A stretch of 64,000 nucleotides of DNA from Vibrio sp. 99-8-1 (GCF_013114595.1 NZ_VTXE01000027.1:1-64000), one strand, 5' to 3'; numbered from the stretch's first letter, positions 1-9,452 are shown. The notes: a model not told the origin generated them from the sequence alone. Numbers and translations: made by a program.

Positions 1-93
1 GGTTACAAACATGGATATATTGAACATGAGCGTCCTTCGGGCAAAGCCCTAATGGACGATCACCACCTTCCTAGAAGGTGGTTTAAGGGTTGA
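1..93 (+). mobile_element. Possible right-end relic of an IS200/IS605-type element
   Basis: Two compact hairpins sit in tandem before the deaD terminator. The first is CGTCC/GGACG enclosing GGGC-AAA-GCCC (about 31-58); the second is ACCACCTTC-CTA-GAAGGTGGT (62-82). The + frame 1 is open from the window edge to a TGA at 91-93 and encodes about 30 residues ending LPRRWFKG. Subterminal hairpins are typical of IS200/IS605 ends, and the open frame could be the tail of a gene cut by the window edge. No transposase motif is visible, so the assignment is tentative; the hairpins could simply be a terminator of an upstream gene. Confidence 0.3.
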
Positions 94-96
94 AAA

Positions 97-128
97 CAAA
101 AAACCGGGCCTGTAGAGGCCCGGTTTTG
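97..128 (-). terminator. Rho-independent terminator of deaD
   Basis: A perfect 12-bp stem (100-111 with 116-127) and a GTAG loop, rich in G/C at its core. On the - strand it is followed by a run of T. It lies about 35 bp past the deaD stop codon. The A/T flanks are symmetrical, so it may work in both directions. Confidence 0.85.
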
Positions 129-162
129 TTAATTTTTGCTAAACGAGTAATTCGCTATTGGC

Positions 163-2094
163 TTATGCTTCGCCACCACGTGAACCGCGGTTCTCAGAGC
201 GGCCATGGCCACGTTCGCCACGATGGTTGCCACGGTGATCACCACCACGGTTTCTATCAAAACGACGCTCGCCATCTTTTCCACCACGGTTACCACGATG
301 ACCTTCACGAGCACCATCGCGATTACCACGATACCCGCCTTCACGACGACCACCGTTGTTGTCACGACGTCCACCGCCACCTTCACGACGGCCACGAGAT
401 TCGCGGAAGTCATCAAAGTCACAAACAACAGCACCCACTTCTTTTTGGCGAATACGTAGCTTGTTTAGTTTACCAGCAGTATCAGAGTTCATCGCTTTAG
501 GAAGCTGAACAAAAGTATGGCCTTGAGCAAGCTTAATTGCACCAATTGACCCTTTTGTTAAGCCAAGTTCATTAGCCAAAGCACCAACAATGTCTTTAAC
601 CTGTACACCTTGCTCGCGACCAACTTGTAACTGGTAAGTATCCCAATCTTGAGTTGTACCACCAAAGCTACGACCTTCACCACGACGACCATCGCGTCCA
701 CCGTCACGTCCGCCGCCTTCACGACGTTCTTTACGACGTTGCTTATCACGTTCGATTGTCGCAATCATAGGATCAGGACCTTTGTAGAACAGAGGTCTTT
801 TACCTTGTGCACGTTTCAATAGCATTGCTGCTAAAGTGGTTGCATCAATGTCTAGCGATTCTTGTAACTTACCAACTAGCTCGGCAAAGTTCTCAAGTGA
901 TGCGTTCTCTTTTTCAGCTTCTAGTTCAACACCAAGTTTCTCTAGACGAGATTCTGCCACTTTATCTCTTAGTGGAAGTTGGATCTCTTCCATACTTGAA
1001 CGAGTAACACGTTCAATAGTACGAAGCATACGAATCTGATTAGTGCGAACCAACAGTATCGCTTTACCTTTACGTCCGGCACGGCCGGTACGACCAATTC
1101 GGTGAATATAAGATTCAACATCGAATGGGATATCGTAGTTAAATACGTGGGTAATACGTGGAACATCTAGGCCACGCGCAACAACATCTGTTGCAACCAA
1201 AATGTCGATAACGCCTTTCTTAATGTGATCAACCGTACGCTCACGAAGAGACTGAGGAATATCACCATGCAATGCAGCAACTTTAAAGCCACGAGCAGAA
1301 AGGTAGTCAGCGAGACGCTCTGTATCTTGACGAGTACGAACAAACACGATTGAAGCATCTGTCTCTTCGGTCTCTAATAGACGAGTCATTGCTTCGTCTT
1401 TTTCTACGCCTTTAACAACCCAGTACTGCTGCTCAACTTTGTCTACTGTGTGGTTACTACCAGCAACATCTATACGAGCAGGATCACGTAGGAAACGGTC
1501 AACGATTTTTTTCAGCATTGGAGGCATAGTTGCAGAGAACATTACGCGTTGTGCTGTTTCTGGAGCGTGCTCCATGATAGCGGTAACGTCGTCAACGAAG
1601 CCCATGTTAAGCATTTCATCAGCTTCATCTAGAACAAATGTTTTTACTTCATCTAAATGTAAACGATCACGGTTGATAAGGTCTTGAACACGGCCCGGAG
1701 TACCAACAACGATGTGAGTTCCTGATTTTAGAGCTCTCATCTGATCTACGATAGATGCACCACCGTAAATTTCTAAAACTTTTAAACCCTTGATGTTACG
1801 ACCAAGGTTTTTGATCTCAGCAGCAACCTGAATAGCAAGCTCACGCGTAGGCGCTAGAGCAACGGCTTGAGGCTTATACTGTTTAAGATCGATCTTATTA
1901 AGAATAGGGAGAGAAAACGCTGCGGTTTTACCTGTACCTGTTTGTGCTTTACCTAGTGCATCTCTGCCTTCTAAAAGAGAAGGGATTGACGCTGATTGGA
2001 TTGGAGTTGGTGAAACAAAACCCATTTCATCTAAAGCAGACAATAGGGTGTCATTCAGCTCTAAATCGCTGAATTTGATATCGGAATCTTGCAT
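163..2094 (-). CDS. deaD: DEAD-box ATP-dependent RNA helicase DeaD/CsdA
   Basis: This RNA helicase unwinds structured RNA in ribosome assembly and mRNA decay, especially in the cold (family knowledge). Visible motifs are the Q-motif around residues 26-36, Walker A AQTGTGKT (50-57), PTREL (82-86), DEAD (156-159), SAT (187-189) and HRIGRTGRAGR in the second RecA domain. A DbpA-like RNA-binding domain follows (about 490-570), with the conserved stretch GSIGAIKLAQGHTFVQLP. The last 75 residues or so are an RGG-like Arg/Gly tail, matching the deaD rather than the rhlE, srmB or dbpA subfamily. The length of 643 aa is normal for DeaD (about 630). It appears monocistronic, with a long upstream gap that may hold a cold-shock-type leader. 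Confidence 0.96.
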   Translation of the reverse strand: MQDSDIKFSDLELNDTLLSALDEMGFVSPTPIQSASIPSLLEGRDALGKAQTGTGKTAAFSLPILNKIDLKQYKPQAVALAPTRELAIQVAAEIKNLGRNIKGLKVLEIYGGASIVDQMRALKSGTHIVVGTPGRVQDLINRDRLHLDEVKTFVLDEADEMLNMGFVDDVTAIMEHAPETAQRVMFSATMPPMLKKIVDRFLRDPARIDVAGSNHTVDKVEQQYWVVKGVEKDEAMTRLLETEETDASIVFVRTRQDTERLADYLSARGFKVAALHGDIPQSLRERTVDHIKKGVIDILVATDVVARGLDVPRITHVFNYDIPFDVESYIHRIGRTGRAGRKGKAILLVRTNQIRMLRTIERVTRSSMEEIQLPLRDKVAESRLEKLGVELEAEKENASLENFAELVGKLQESLDIDATTLAAMLLKRAQGKRPLFYKGPDPMIATIERDKQRRKERREGGGRDGGRDGRRGEGRSFGGTTQDWDTYQLQVGREQGVQVKDIVGALANELGLTKGSIGAIKLAQGHTFVQLPKAMNSDTAGKLNKLRIRQKEVGAVVCDFDDFRESRGRREGGGGRRDNNGGRREGGYRGNRDGAREGHRGNRGGKDGERRFDRNRGGDHRGNHRGERGHGRSENRGSRGGEA

Positions 2095-2441
2095 TGGGAT
2101 CCTAAATTATCTATGTAAATATCGGTCCCATGTGCTCTTCCTATTCCAATACCGTCTAGTACTGAATCCATTCAGGTGCAGAAGTAGTATAAAAACGCAA
2201 CAAGCCGTTAGGGACATCTCTAAGGGGGCGAGATAATGCCTTAAAAAATGGTAAAAATCCAGAAAAAATTGAAATACATCACACTTTTGTTCAATAAACG
2301 AAAAATTGTACGATATAAAATCAATTAGCTGGTCATTATCGCCGCACTGCCTTGCTCATCTGTTCATTGTTTGTCCACAACAGGACCTACAACACCGTTT
2401 AACTATAGTCGACATTTACTGTGAGCAGAGGAATTCTATCG
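2095..2441. other. Intergenic region upstream of deaD, no gene seen
   Basis: About 350 bp between the start of deaD and the 3' end of the downstream solute-binding protein gene. No supportable ORF was found. The deaD-proximal half is presumably its promoter and long 5' untranslated leader, as in other gamma-proteobacteria, but no specific box could be assigned by eye. Confidence 0.5.
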
Positions 2442-3221
2442 CTATTTTAAATTAAGCATACCGTATTTCATTAATACTCTATCGTAATAGCTGGTATCAC
2501 TGCCCTCTGAGGTACGCTTTAATTGATTAAAACTCTGTTGTAAATGTTGAATCAACTTATCGTCTGTTTCTAAGTTGAACGCATAGTAAAGCTCAAGCTC
2601 CTGCAGAACATAAACCACTTCAAAGTCTTCATTATTAAAGCCTAATGATGTGATAGCGCTACGAGCGACTTGTTCTTCATAAGCCCATAAATCCACTCGA
2701 TCAGAATTTAGCATTTTTACCAGCGGAAAAGCCGTATTAGCGTACTCCACTTTTATTCCTTTTATACCGGTATCGCGAAGCAGATGTTCACTGATATCTT
2801 CTCTTACAATGCCAATAACATGCTGAGTCAAATCTTGAGGCTTATTAATCACAATATTGGATTGCTTTTTCGCTAACACCACAACTCGCGTTTTTCCTAT
2901 CGGTCCAAGCCATTTAAAGTCCGCCTCTCTTGATGCTGTACGAGCGGCAGTGAGTAGCACGGTATTAGGTGTCGTTTGCACTATATGATAAGCACGAGGC
3001 CAAGGAAGCAGATCAATTTGTGACTCTGTTATTTTACTACCGGTTCTTTTGCCTGTTTCAAAAAGCAAGTCAACCGCAATACCTTTAATAGATTGCTGCT
3101 CTATATAATTATACGGCGGATACTCTTCAGAATAATATTTGAATCCTTGCATAGTGACGCTATGCGCCACATTCGTCACCGTCAGCACGAGTAGATAAAT
3201 TGGTAGCAAAATGTACTTCAC
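2442..3221 (-). CDS. Periplasmic amino-acid-type solute-binding protein (SBP_bac_3)
   Basis: A secreted binding protein of the polar amino acid ABC transporter/PBPb fold. A signal peptide is clear (MKYILLPIYLLVLTVTNVAH, cleavage near residue 20). The mature N-terminus reads YYSEEYPPYNY, typical of family 3 proteins, followed by GIAVDLLFE and WPRAYH. No permease or ATPase gene is adjacent, so this is an orphan of the kind common in Vibrio, which may feed a shared transporter or a sensor. The start is GTG at 3221, chosen because a strong GGAGGG lies about 10 nt upstream. The ligand is unknown. Confidence 0.8.
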   Translation of the reverse strand: MKYILLPIYLLVLTVTNVAHSVTMQGFKYYSEEYPPYNYIEQQSIKGIAVDLLFETGKRTGSKITESQIDLLPWPRAYHIVQTTPNTVLLTAARTASREADFKWLGPIGKTRVVVLAKKQSNIVINKPQDLTQHVIGIVREDISEHLLRDTGIKGIKVEYANTAFPLVKMLNSDRVDLWAYEEQVARSAITSLGFNNEDFEVVYVLQELELYYAFNLETDDKLIQHLQQSFNQLKRTSEGSDTSYYDRVLMKYGMLNLK

Positions 3222-3496
3222 AAATATAACCCTCCCGAATATAAGGATTTACTAATTATACAGAGATCTTATGAGTTCAAAATGATTTATAGCAATCAAA
3301 TCGGCACTTAATCAGTAATAAACCACTAATATACTTTCACCTTATTAGCTAGTATTATGTTCTGCAATTTCGGTTTCACTCATTTATTCTAAAGGTCTAA
3401 CCTAACCGCAGTGTCACTTTCGCTTTTGACAAGGGTTTTGTAGAAGATCATAGGGAAATGTATTTCCCATTTAATTCAAAGGTTTAAAGCTCATTA

Positions 3497-5488
3497 ATGT
3501 TTCAAGATAACCCTCTACTTGCCCAATTAAAACAGCAGATAAAAGAAAACATCCCAAAAAAAGAAGGCACCATTAAGGCAACGGACAAAGGTTTTGGATT
3601 CTTAGAAGTAGATAGTAAACACAGCTATTTTATTCCGCCACCCTACATGAAGAAATGTCTTCATGGTGACAAAGTCGTTGCATTGATCCGAACAGAAAAC
3701 AATAAAGAAGTAGCAGAACCCGATGAGCTTGTAGAGCATCACATGTCTCGCTTTATTGCTCGTGTAAAAATGTTCAAAGGGCGTCTTAATGTTGTTGCAG
3801 ATATCCCACAACTTAAGAGATTGTCACTAAAAGCCAAGGCTAAAAAAGGACTCAACCCTGAGTTACTATCTGATGGCGACTGGGTCGTTGCGCACTTAAC
3901 AAAGCACCCTCTTAACGGCGACAATGGATTCTTTGTTGAGATCAGCGAGAAAATTGCCGATGCCAATGACAAAATTGCCCCGTGGTGGGTAACCCTAGCA
4001 GAAAATGATTTGCCAAACTGCGAACCGGAAGGACTAACAGAATGGCACACCAATGACGACGACGATCTCACTCGTGTTGATATGCTGGATATTCCTTTTG
4101 TTACCATTGATGGTGCTTCAACAAAAGATATGGACGATGCGCTATACGCTAAGCGCAAAGAGAACAATGACATTGAACTAACCATTGCTATCGCGGACCC
4201 AACCGCCTATATCTCTGTTGATAGTGATATGGATAAAGTCGCCAGAGAGCGCGGTTTTACCATTTACCTTCCAGGTAGAAACATTCCAATGCTGCCACGA
4301 GATCTCGCCGATAACTTGTGCTCATTACTAGAAGGCGAAACTCGACCTGCATTATGTTGCCGCGTTACGGTTGGACAAGATGGCGCGCTAGCGGATGATA
4401 TTCAGTTTTTTGCAGCAAACATTAAAAGCCACGCTCGTTTAACTTACCAAGATGTCTCCGACTGGCTTGAAGAAGACTCAAATAGCCAGTGGCAGCCAAC
4501 TGAGGCGATTGCCGAAGTGATTAATTCACTGCATCAATTTGCGACTTCTCGCAGCGCGTGGCGAGAACAAAATGCAGTGGTTTTTCCAGACAAACCTGAC
4601 TATCGTTTTGAGCTTAGTGATGAAAATGATGTTATCGCAATTCACTCGGAGCAGCGCCGCAGTGCAAACCGTTTGGTAGAAGAAGCGATGATTACAGCGA
4701 ACATATGCGCTGGTCTGACGTTACAAAACAGCTTGGGCACCGGCTTATTTAATACCCATTCCGGTTTTAAAACAGACCGGCTAAAAGATGTCATTGAGCT
4801 GGTAAATCCAGATCAAACACAGCCATTTACTCTTGACAGCATTACAACTTTGGATGGTTTTAGTGCTCTAAGACGCTGGCTAAATACGCAAGATACAAGC
4901 TATTTGGATAACCGAATTCGTAAATACCAAACTTACAGCGAGATCACTAACCACTCCGCTCCGCATTTTGCTATGGGACTAGAGAGTTACGCCACTTGGA
5001 CATCTCCTATTAGAAAGTATGGTGATATGATTAACCACCGTCTTCTTAAAGCGCACATTTTAAATAAGCCGCCAGTACAAACACCGGATGAGCTAGTGGG
5101 TGCAGAGCTGTCGAGCCACCGTAAACACCATAAAATTGCTGAACGAAAAGTGGCAGATTGGTTGTATGCACGAACATTGTTAGCCGCCGTTAGCAATAAA
5201 ACGGTCTTCAATGGCGAGATTTTTGATATTAATCGAGCAGGATTACGCGTTCAATTAATAGAAAATGGCGCAACAGCGTTTATTCCGGCGTCGTTACTCG
5301 TTGATAATAAAGAGCGAATTGAGTGTAGTAGCGAAACGGGCACTGTATCTATAGACAATGATCACGTTTACCAACTTGGCGATGTGATAGAACTAATACT
5401 TAGCGACGTAAATATTGAAAATCGCAATATTGTTGCCAAGCCCACAGCCGTGTTTACCGATGTATCACGGGACTCTGAAGATAGCTGA
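3497..5488 (+). CDS. rnb: Exoribonuclease II (RNase II)
   Basis: A processive 3'-to-5' hydrolytic exoribonuclease that degrades single-stranded RNA in mRNA turnover. The domain order is two N-terminal cold-shock/OB domains (about 20-165), the RNB catalytic domain (about 190-520) and a C-terminal S1 domain (about 560-645). The Mg-binding signature DGASTKDMDDA (205-215) is intact, as are GRNIPMLPRDLADN and the TSPIRKYGD motif. The length of 663 aa fits RNase II (about 644) rather than RNase R (over 750, with a basic tail). It is a single gene with a hairpin after the stop codon. Confidence 0.95.
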   Translation: MFQDNPLLAQLKQQIKENIPKKEGTIKATDKGFGFLEVDSKHSYFIPPPYMKKCLHGDKVVALIRTENNKEVAEPDELVEHHMSRFIARVKMFKGRLNVVADIPQLKRLSLKAKAKKGLNPELLSDGDWVVAHLTKHPLNGDNGFFVEISEKIADANDKIAPWWVTLAENDLPNCEPEGLTEWHTNDDDDLTRVDMLDIPFVTIDGASTKDMDDALYAKRKENNDIELTIAIADPTAYISVDSDMDKVARERGFTIYLPGRNIPMLPRDLADNLCSLLEGETRPALCCRVTVGQDGALADDIQFFAANIKSHARLTYQDVSDWLEEDSNSQWQPTEAIAEVINSLHQFATSRSAWREQNAVVFPDKPDYRFELSDENDVIAIHSEQRRSANRLVEEAMITANICAGLTLQNSLGTGLFNTHSGFKTDRLKDVIELVNPDQTQPFTLDSITTLDGFSALRRWLNTQDTSYLDNRIRKYQTYSEITNHSAPHFAMGLESYATWTSPIRKYGDMINHRLLKAHILNKPPVQTPDELVGAELSSHRKHHKIAERKVADWLYARTLLAAVSNKTVFNGEIFDINRAGLRVQLIENGATAFIPASLLVDNKERIECSSETGTVSIDNDHVYQLGDVIELILSDVNIENRNIVAKPTAVFTDVSRDSEDS

Positions 5489-5514
5489 GCAGCCGTTGCG
5501 GTTATCCAAGACTT

Positions 5515-5539
5515 AAGGCACGACTCGATGGCGTGCCTT
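5515..5539 (+). terminator. Hairpin after rnb
   Basis: An AAGGCACG/CGTGCCTT 8-bp stem with a 9-nt loop lies 27 bp past the rnb stop codon. There is no strong T-run after it, so it could act as an RNA-stabilising 3' hairpin rather than an efficient intrinsic terminator. Confidence 0.5.
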
Positions 5540-5560
5540 CAACAATAAAAATGAAAATAT

Positions 5561-6370
5561 ATGTCACGAATAACAATTTATGAGCACAACGTTTTTATCG
5601 CTCGAAAAAGAGATCGTTACCCAGTTACCCAGTGTGGCGTTATCTTTGTGCGAGAAGGTTTTCTAACTTATAAAAACGAAAATGATGAAATTTCACAGCT
5701 GAAAGCGGGTGAATTTACCGTTTATCACTCTGATCAACTTCGTGATCTTGAGTCCTTTGCGGACGATGGTCATTTCCTTGCGGACATCATCACATTTGAA
5801 CCCAGCTTGTTTAGACAGTTTTGCGACACCTTTTCAAACAGTGCTGTTGAAGTTAGCGACGATAAAGCCCCTGTTTATCTCTTAAATGAATCACATAAGA
5901 CGGCGTTACAAACATTAACTCTGCTTATTGAGGCTAAGCAATCCGGCCTAAGCTCTGAACTTACGTTGGAGTCGCTCTCTCAAGCACTGTTATTTGAGAT
6001 CATTCATGTCGCACCAAATCTACAACCGGTTATGCGTAGTGCTTGTAACCAAAGCACCGCTCAAAAGGTTATCGGCTTCATCGAGCTGAACATAGAAAAT
6101 GACGTATCTCTAGATATGACAGCCCACTTTTTAGGGATTTCAATAGCGACACTTAAGCGTCGTCTTGCCGCAGAAAACCTAAGCTTTTCTCAAATACTAA
6201 AAGTGAAACGAGTTAACCACGCAGCAACCAAGCTAAGGCTCTCAAGTAAATCCATTGCACAGATAGCCTTTGAATCTGGCTTTAAGAGTGCCGCGCACTT
6301 TAGTACCGCTTTTAAAGGTGTACAAGGAATGACACCGAAAGAGTTTAGGCAACAAATTACACAGCGCTAA
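5561..6370 (+). CDS. AraC-family transcriptional regulator
   Basis: A DNA-binding regulator of 269 aa. The C-terminal 100 residues hold the paired AraC helix-turn-helix: LDMTAHFLGISIATLKRRL in the first, IAQIAFESGFKSAAHFSTAF and TPKEFRQ in the second. The N-terminal 150 residues are a cupin-like sensor (CGVIFVREGFLTYKNENDE, LKAGEFTVYHS). The overall type recalls GadX/YdeO-like regulators, but the effector and targets cannot be read from sequence. It stands alone between rnb and a shared bidirectional terminator. Confidence 0.85.
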   Translation: MSRITIYEHNVFIARKRDRYPVTQCGVIFVREGFLTYKNENDEISQLKAGEFTVYHSDQLRDLESFADDGHFLADIITFEPSLFRQFCDTFSNSAVEVSDDKAPVYLLNESHKTALQTLTLLIEAKQSGLSSELTLESLSQALLFEIIHVAPNLQPVMRSACNQSTAQKVIGFIELNIENDVSLDMTAHFLGISIATLKRRLAAENLSFSQILKVKRVNHAATKLRLSSKSIAQIAFESGFKSAAHFSTAFKGVQGMTPKEFRQQITQR

Positions 6371-6371
6371 T

Positions 6372-6402
6372 AAAAAAGAGAACATTTATTGTTCTCTTTT
6401 TT
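6372..6402. terminator. Bidirectional terminator
   Basis: A perfect stem AAAAAAGAGAACA/TGTTCTCTTTTTT with a short TTTAT loop lies 2 bp after the araC-like stop and 14 bp from the convergent DUF3024 gene's stop. A/T tracts on both flanks serve both strands. Confidence 0.88.
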
Positions 6403-6415
6403 TATGTTTAATCAA

Positions 6416-6775
6416 TTACCAAAATAATTGCTGTGGATCGTGCTCTATTTCATTTAGCAGCACAGTAAAATCATGGCTTGAAGAGAGATGAGGATAAGGT
6501 AACCAAGCGATTAATTGAGCACTATTTTCTTCTCGTTCAGCAACAAACAACTTCCACTGCTTACAGTCAATATCAAACTCCAATTTAGCAATGGGACATT
6601 CGTAATTAATATGGGAAGAATCTAATAAAAAACAGAGTTTAGTAAAAAGCACACCTTCTTTATAAATTTCGTACTGAACTTTACCCAACTCAGCAGGGAT
6701 ACTTTGGTTTCGACTTGAACACATAGATCGTACAGCTTTTTCAAGGCGGAATTGTTCTATTTCAGAGATATACAT
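6416..6775 (-). CDS. DUF3024-like small protein
   Basis: A 119-residue protein of unknown function. It begins with a helical segment and FRLEKAVRSMCSSRNQSIPAE, then PIAKLEFDIDCKQWKLFVAE. The xAKLxF...WKLF pattern and the Arg-rich N-terminal part resemble DUF3024 proteins, which are common and uncharacterised in gamma-proteobacteria. No signal peptide or membrane segment is present. It is monocistronic and convergent with the AraC gene. Confidence 0.6.
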   Translation of the reverse strand: MYISEIEQFRLEKAVRSMCSSRNQSIPAELGKVQYEIYKEGVLFTKLCFLLDSSHINYECPIAKLEFDIDCKQWKLFVAEREENSAQLIAWLPYPHLSSSHDFTVLLNEIEHDPQQLFW

Positions 6776-6802
6776 TCTATTAATACCTTTACCAGCTGAC
6801 TA

Positions 6803-6838
6803 ATATACTCAAGCACCTTGAAGTAACTTGAGCATAAC
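6803..6838. repeat. Degenerate Vibrio intergenic repeat (partial)
   Basis: TATACTCAAG followed by CTTGAAG and ACTTGAG resembles, in the opposite orientation, the element at 33420-33476. The CTCAAG/CTTGAG arms could form a short hairpin. Only a partial match is visible by eye. Confidence 0.35.
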
Positions 6839-7063
6839 ATATTAACAACATGCTGTGAGGGCGTATAGCACCTCGGTCACTATTTCCACACAAAAACTAA
6901 TACTTCTATTTTTATTCCGGAGTAAGCTAAAAGACTAATACTAAACAAAATACGCTAAGACCAATTTATAGAAATTACTTTTTTAATAATGAGGTTATTC
7001 ACAAAAATGACATAACTGAACGTTAATATTGGCTGTCAGTTTGATCATCTACTAGGAGTATTT

Positions 7064-7879
7064 ATGTTTCGTGTTGTCTTAGCCACTCTCTTGTCCTTAG
7101 TCTCTGTCACATTTGGAGTAATGGCTAAAGAAGTTACCGTATCTGGCTCAACATCCGTTTCACGCATTATGGACGTGTTAGCAGAAGAGTTTAATGCCAC
7201 TTCCGACTCTGCCTATATCGCGGTACAAGGAATAGGCTCTACGGCGGGTATCACCATGGTAAAAAAGGGAGTCTCTGAAATTGGTATGAGCTCACGTTAC
7301 CTAACCGAAGCCGAATACAACGAAGGCCTAACTGCGTTGACCATCGCCTATGATGGATTGGCCGTTGTAACTAACCATTCGAATCCTATAGACGATGTAT
7401 CACGCCAGCAACTCTATAATATTTATAAAGGCAGTATTAATAACTGGAAGCAACTTGGTGGTGCAGATCTTGAAATTGCGGTAGTGACAAGAGAACAATC
7501 TTCAGGCTCAAGAAGCAGTTTTGAATCGCTGCTGGGACTCACCCGAATCATCAATAATCGCCTAGTTTCTGATATTAACGCAACCAATTTAGTAGTAAGC
7601 AGTAATAGCATGGTAAAAGCGTTAGTTAATCATAACCCGCAAGCCATCGGATTTGTCTCTGAGGGATCTGTAGACAACTCAGTGAAAGAATTAAAGTTTG
7701 AAGGGGTTAAAGCGACCATGGATAACATCGCTGCCAAGAAATATCAGCTTTCTCGCCCGTTTATCTTGCTGTATAAAAATGATGGTTTAACTGACAGCGG
7801 CAAAGCGTTTATTGAATTTATCAAATCACCGCGAGCTAAAGAGCTTATCCAGCAGTACGGTTACGTTCCTACTCTGTAA
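7064..7879 (+). CDS. PstS-like periplasmic phosphate-binding protein
   Basis: A periplasmic binding protein of the PstS/PBP-like family (271 aa). A signal peptide ends near VMAKE (residue 22). The mature start has the phosphate-binding loop pattern SGSTSVSRIM, then GIGSTAGI, EIGMSSR and REQSSGSRSSFE, all typical of PstS, where Ser/Thr/Arg backbone contacts bind phosphate. The strong ribosome site AGGAG precedes ATG 7064. The Pst permease and ATPase genes are absent nearby, so it is either an orphan high-affinity phosphate binder or serves a Pst system elsewhere. No Pho box was assigned with confidence. Confidence 0.85.
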   Translation: MFRVVLATLLSLVSVTFGVMAKEVTVSGSTSVSRIMDVLAEEFNATSDSAYIAVQGIGSTAGITMVKKGVSEIGMSSRYLTEAEYNEGLTALTIAYDGLAVVTNHSNPIDDVSRQQLYNIYKGSINNWKQLGGADLEIAVVTREQSSGSRSSFESLLGLTRIINNRLVSDINATNLVVSSNSMVKALVNHNPQAIGFVSEGSVDNSVKELKFEGVKATMDNIAAKKYQLSRPFILLYKNDGLTDSGKAFIEFIKSPRAKELIQQYGYVPTL

Positions 7880-7919
7880 CCCATATTCTCAGTAGCGATA
7901 ATCGATGGCTACACATAGC

Positions 7920-7952
7920 AAAAGAGCGAAATACATTTCGCTCTTTTTTTAT
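7920..7952. terminator. Bidirectional terminator
   Basis: AAAGAGCGAAAT/ATTTCGCTCTTT is an inverted repeat separated by 2 nt (7921-7946) and followed by T-runs. It is shared by the convergent PstS-like and MaoC-like genes. Confidence 0.85.
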
Positions 7953-7978
7953 ATTCTCAATTTTTGGTTATTAAAGCA

Positions 7979-8665
7979 TTAAAAATAGAGTCTAATAACC
8001 GACACCACAACGCAACCCGGTCTACGAACGCCATCTATTTCTACTTTCATTTCGCGCTCTATCTCTAAACCCTTTTTAATGGGAGTCACTTTAAGCAACT
8101 TGCTGCGAGTTCGGATATTGTCACCAGACTTTACAGGATATGGGAACCTAACTTGATTTAAACCAACGTTAACCACCAAACGCGCAGTTGGGAATAACGA
8201 CTGTTCTGGATCAACACTGTCGGTCATTTTAGACAACATTGCCAACGTTAGAAAACCATGAGCAACGGTAGTTTTAAAAGGAGACTCTTGTTGAGCTCGC
8301 TCTGGATCGGTATGTATCCATTGCATATCTTCCGTTACTTCACCAAACGCATCAATACGCTGTTGAGAGATGGTCACCCAGTCTCCTACGTGAATCTCTT
8401 CATTCAATTGAGTTTGTAACTGTTCAAATAATGCCTGTGCTGCTGCTGGCAACACAATAGGGTCCGGTTGGGTATGGTGTTGCTCTTCATTTACCGCAGG
8501 CAGAAGCGCATGCTCTCTAAACCACTGAGCTAATGGGTTGTCATTTGCTTTGTTTACAAAATCGACCCAGTAATCCCGCAGTACAGGAGACATCAAATCT
8601 TTAATTTCGAAAGGCTGTTTAGACAGAGATTCACTTCTGTGTTTTAGCATATCAACAACTTTCAT
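7979..8665 (-). CDS. MaoC-type (R)-specific enoyl-CoA hydratase-like protein
   Basis: A 228-aa protein with a C-terminal hot-dog/MaoC domain (about 95-225). The hydratase signature is seen in FGEVTEDMQWIHTDPERA (Asp and His catalytic pair), followed by AHGFLTLAMLS. Family members hydrate enoyl-CoA or remodel acyl-CoA, sometimes supplying (R)-3-hydroxyacyl-CoA for polyhydroxyalkanoates. The N-terminal 90 residues, with DYWVDFVNKANDNPLAQWF, are an extension seen in Vibrio homologues linked to PHA genes. No phaABC genes lie in this window, so the precise role is inferred. Confidence 0.8.
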   Translation of the reverse strand: MKVVDMLKHRSESLSKQPFEIKDLMSPVLRDYWVDFVNKANDNPLAQWFREHALLPAVNEEQHHTQPDPIVLPAAAQALFEQLQTQLNEEIHVGDWVTISQQRIDAFGEVTEDMQWIHTDPERAQQESPFKTTVAHGFLTLAMLSKMTDSVDPEQSLFPTARLVVNVGLNQVRFPYPVKSGDNIRTRSKLLKVTPIKKGLEIEREMKVEIDGVRRPGCVVVSVIRLYF

Positions 8666-9452
8666 AAAAAACCCTATATAACTTTGCCAAACAATCCGGC
8701 ATGCGTATGGTAATTTTGAACAACTTCACATAATCTTGCAACGACTTTCGAGCGAACAGGTGTATTCTGAACACTGTTTTATACATAAATAACAAAAGGT
8801 TAATCAATAAAACATTATTTTATTATCACTTACCCTACTGCTCTGATCACTTGATTTTGTAGCACGTATACAATGCATTCATAAAATAAGGTCAATTTAT
8901 GAATAAAAAAGTGCTTCAATTATGAGAAAGTTCATACACTTTCATCGAACAACCAAACATTGCCGCTTTCCTTAACTCTAGTTCACTTGCAGCAATATTT
9001 ACGCCAAATCTAATAAAAATGACGATTTGACTTGTTAAACTGAGAGACAAATACGACTTCATTTAACATGTAATGACTTGTCATTAATACACCATGTTAG
9101 GTGAATATAAGGTAAATTTAGCAGTATCGATTAACTCACCCGTCCACCCTGTTTGTTTGGTAAACCTTTGAGAAATTCGTAGATAATAGAATCCCATTTT
9201 GCCGAGTTATGACCAACATTATTTGCCTTCTTCAGCCGTTATTTATAATCAGAATAGGAAGGCTGAGAATGTCGTTATATGAAACAACTCACAAAATGTG
9301 CTACCAACACAATAAGTTATCATTCCGAACCTATAGAATGACTCACCAATAAGCTGAGTCACAAAAGATTTTAGCCCACTGTTCAGTGACAAATCACTAA
9401 ATATGTGTTGGTTAGTTTTGCTTCGACATAATAATAATTCTGAGGAACATTA
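8666..9452. other. 787-bp intergenic region
   Basis: No convincing coding region in any frame. The region is AT-rich, serves as the upstream region of both the MaoC-like (-) and lipoprotein (+) genes, and contains the nested palindrome at 9064-9099. It could hold a small RNA or decayed genes; nothing else is supportable by eye. Confidence 0.4.
9064..9099. promoter_or_regulatory. Nested palindrome, possible operator
   Basis: An inner perfect inverted repeat TAATGACTTGTCATTA (9071-9086) is enclosed by outer arms TAACATG (9064-9070) and CATGTTA (9093-9099). The dyad in a dyad suggests a dimer or tetramer binding site, or a hairpin. The bound factor is unknown. Confidence 0.4.

Noticed and set aside
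129..500. ORFs antisense to the deaD tail on both strands, rich in His or Val/Thr
   Set aside because: They are shadows of the repetitive Arg/Gly codons of the DeaD C-terminus. No ribosome site; biased composition.
3739..4185. 148-aa antisense ORF inside rnb
   Set aside because: Rnb is unambiguous in the + frame. The Ser-rich antisense frame is a codon-bias artefact.
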